A DNA stretch of 64,000 bases. Source: Shimia gijangensis (lineage in GTDB: Bacteria > Pseudomonadota > Alphaproteobacteria > Rhodobacterales > Rhodobacteraceae). The notes under the pieces are model-generated. The model was given only the letters and a program-made list of their open reading frames with translations, did not search any database and was not told the DNA's origin. Below, piece after piece: positions 62,736 through 64,000 of this stretch. Positions within the stretch are counted from its first letter, which is position 1, and each line of letters begins with the position of its first letter. The DNA is taken from positions 62,001 to 126,000 of the forward strand of contig NZ_FQZQ01000012.1 in the NCBI RefSeq assembly GCF_900142085.1, read 5' to 3'. A program made the translations under genes and the position numbers.

Positions 62736-63365
62736 ATGCCTGGAATTAAAACAATAAAAAAACCAAGAACCTTACCATCAAGACTGCGAAAGGTGCAGTT
62801 AATCGAGGCGACAATCACCTCAATCAGCAAGCACGGCATTTCCGGCACGACACTGACCAGCGTGACCAAGGAAGCTGGACTTTCACTTGGGTTGGTGAAT
62901 TTTCACTTCAAAAGCAAAGAGGTTTTGCTAACCGAAACCTTGCGATTTCTGGCCGAAGAACACCGCACGCTTTGGATGTCCAAGCTTAGCAAATCAAACC
63001 TTAGTCCGCGTGACAAACTGTTTGCGATTGTGGATGCACAATTCGATCCCAGCGTCTGCAGTCGCAAAAAGCTGGCGGTCTGGTTCGCCTTCTTTGGAGA
63101 AACCGCTCAGCGGAAATCTTATCGCACAACATCCTCGGACATTGACATGGAACGGCAAGATGTTTGCGCCGATCTGTTTCAACAGATCATCACTGCCGAA
63201 GGCCATGAGCAACGCGATGCCGAAGGCTGTGCTCGTGCCCTCGAAGGACTGTTCGATGGCTTGTGGCTCAATATGCTTCTGTACCCGGCAAAGTTCACCC
63301 GCAAAGATGCCGCGGTACAGGTTCGGACGCACATCAACGCGATTTTACCTGCAAGCTCAACCTAA
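62736..63365 (+). CDS. BetI-like TetR-family regulator
   Basis: 209 residues, with a TetR HTH (residues about 18-65: LIEATITSISKHGISGTTLTSVTKEAGLSLGLVNFHFKSKEVLL), whose GLVNFHF pattern and following WFAFFGETAQRK segment (about 115) resemble BetI. Named only to type: BetI proteins bind choline/betaine-type ligands, in line with the adjacent N-methyl dehydrogenase. Ends 6 bases before the convergent AbrB-like gene. Confidence 0.85.
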   Translation: MPGIKTIKKPRTLPSRLRKVQLIEATITSISKHGISGTTLTSVTKEAGLSLGLVNFHFKSKEVLLTETLRFLAEEHRTLWMSKLSKSNLSPRDKLFAIVDAQFDPSVCSRKKLAVWFAFFGETAQRKSYRTTSSDIDMERQDVCADLFQQIITAEGHEQRDAEGCARALEGLFDGLWLNMLLYPAKFTRKDAAVQVRTHINAILPASST

Positions 63366-63370
63366 GACTC

Positions 63371-64000
63371 TCAGGATTTGGCGTCTCTTTTCAACATTTT
63401 TGACAGGATGGTCATCACAACGACGGTGACGGAAATCCGAAACACGTGATGGGCCGCCACAACAATAGGTCCTACACCCAGACTGAGCGCAATCAAGCTC
63501 ATTTCAGTGACCCCGCCGGGGGCAAAGCTAATGAACAAGACATCACGCGCAATGGGGGTTACTTCTGCGACCATCAACGCCAGGCTCAACCCAAGCGCCA
63601 GATAGATCACCATGGCAACCGCCCCCAACATCAAAGACTTAACAAGCTGCTTGCGACTGATGTCCTGAAACGCCGCACCCAACCCGACACCAATCACGAG
63701 TTGTGCGAGATTCAAAAGCCAGCTCGGGGCATGCAAAGGCATCACGCCGGAAATCTGGATTGCGGCCCCCAATACCAACGGGCCAATCAATGCTGGCGCT
63801 GGAAAGTGCAGCCACTTGCCCACGAACATGCCGACAACGGCAATCACGGCGGTCAATCCAACGTCCAAGGCCGAGTACCCGGCCGCCGACATCTCGGCTC
63901 CCGCCGCGCTGCCCACAGTTTGTCCGGTCCACAACCAAAACAGCAAAGGCACCACCACAATGACAAGGATTACGCGGGCAAAATGTTGAACTGTGACGAT
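63371..64000 (-). CDS. AbrB-family membrane protein, partial (N-terminus beyond window)
   Basis: About 210 C-terminal residues of a protein with repeated multi-pass halves. The sequence GKWLHFPAPALIGPLVLGAAIQISG and SFAPGGVTEMSLIALSLGVGPIVVAAHHVFRI is typical of the AbrB duplication family (ammonia monooxygenase-related annotation), thought to be membrane transporters. The frame stays open to base 64000 (…VQHFARVILVIVVVP), so the start lies outside the window. Substrate unknown. Confidence 0.82.
   Translation of the reverse strand: MVTVQHFARVILVIVVVPLLFWLWTGQTVGSAAGAEMSAAGYSALDVGLTAVIAVVGMFVGKWLHFPAPALIGPLVLGAAIQISGVMPLHAPSWLLNLAQLVIGVGLGAAFQDISRKQLVKSLMLGAVAMVIYLALGLSLALMVAEVTPIARDVLFISFAPGGVTEMSLIALSLGVGPIVVAAHHVFRISVTVVVMTILSKMLKRDAKS

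Overview
The window looks like chromosome or large replicon from a Roseobacter-group alphaproteobacterium (Rhodobacteraceae). The grounds are a GC-rich coding style with tight ATGA/TGATG overlaps, the gene order nosCRZDFYLX, norCBQDEF and nirS-ECF-DL-G-H-J-N, TRAP and dipeptide ABC transporters, and a sarcosine/dimethylglycine-type dehydrogenase. No rRNA, tRNA, IS element or CRISPR array was recognised.

Layout. 1-3.1 kb (minus): a TetR regulator and a TRAP transporter (dctPQM, dctM cut by the window edge). 3.2-12.3 kb (minus): the complete nitrous oxide reductase operon nosCRZDFYLX. 12.4-14.5 kb (minus): ubiX-ubiD, divergent from 14.6-17.6 kb (plus) ubiT-ubiU-ubiV and a DUF2478 gene, i.e. an oxygen-independent ubiquinone module. 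17.6-20.4 kb (minus): feoABC. 20.6-21.9 kb (plus): a cysteine-poor Crp/Fnr regulator of the Dnr/NnrR type and a DUF4202 gene. 21.9-27.3 kb (minus): norCBQDEF, then nnrS. 28.9-41.2 kb (plus): nirS, a NirT/NapC cytochrome fused to an ethylbenzene-dehydrogenase-like haem domain, a cupredoxin, and the haem d1 genes nirE-C-F-DL-G-H-J-N with a CbiX-like chelatase and a small membrane protein. 41.2-44.3 kb: an orphan two-domain ABC permease and a GntR regulator. 44.3-50.9 kb (minus): a dppABCDF-type peptide transporter with an M24 peptidase. 51.2-59.9 kb: a trypsin-like protease and a type I secretion operon whose Ig-like adhesin gene is broken by three separate lesions. 60.2-64 kb: an FAD/GcvT demethylating dehydrogenase, a BetI-like regulator and a partial AbrB-type membrane protein.

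How it works together. The centre encodes nitrite to N2: NirS (nitrite to NO), NorCB (NO to N2O), NosZ (N2O to N2), plus maturation, haem d1 synthesis, likely electron donors, anaerobic quinone synthesis and ferrous iron import. No nitrate reductase lies here. Seven FNR/Dnr-type palindromes (TTGAT-N4-ATCAA variants, three of them the variant TTAAC-N4-GTCAA) stand before nosC, ubiD/ubiT, feoA/dnr, norC, nnrS/nirS (two) and nirE. They mark one anaerobic, NO-responsive regulon that appears to include the quinone, iron, DUF2478 and DUF4202 genes.

Most notable: the broken adhesin gene with a 14-bp triple tandem repeat in its 5' end, an internal amber codon and a later frameshift; the hexahaem-like NirT fusion with a CX3CH motif; structured leaders before nirE and the NirT fusion; and the coupling of ubiTUV/ubiDX to denitrification.
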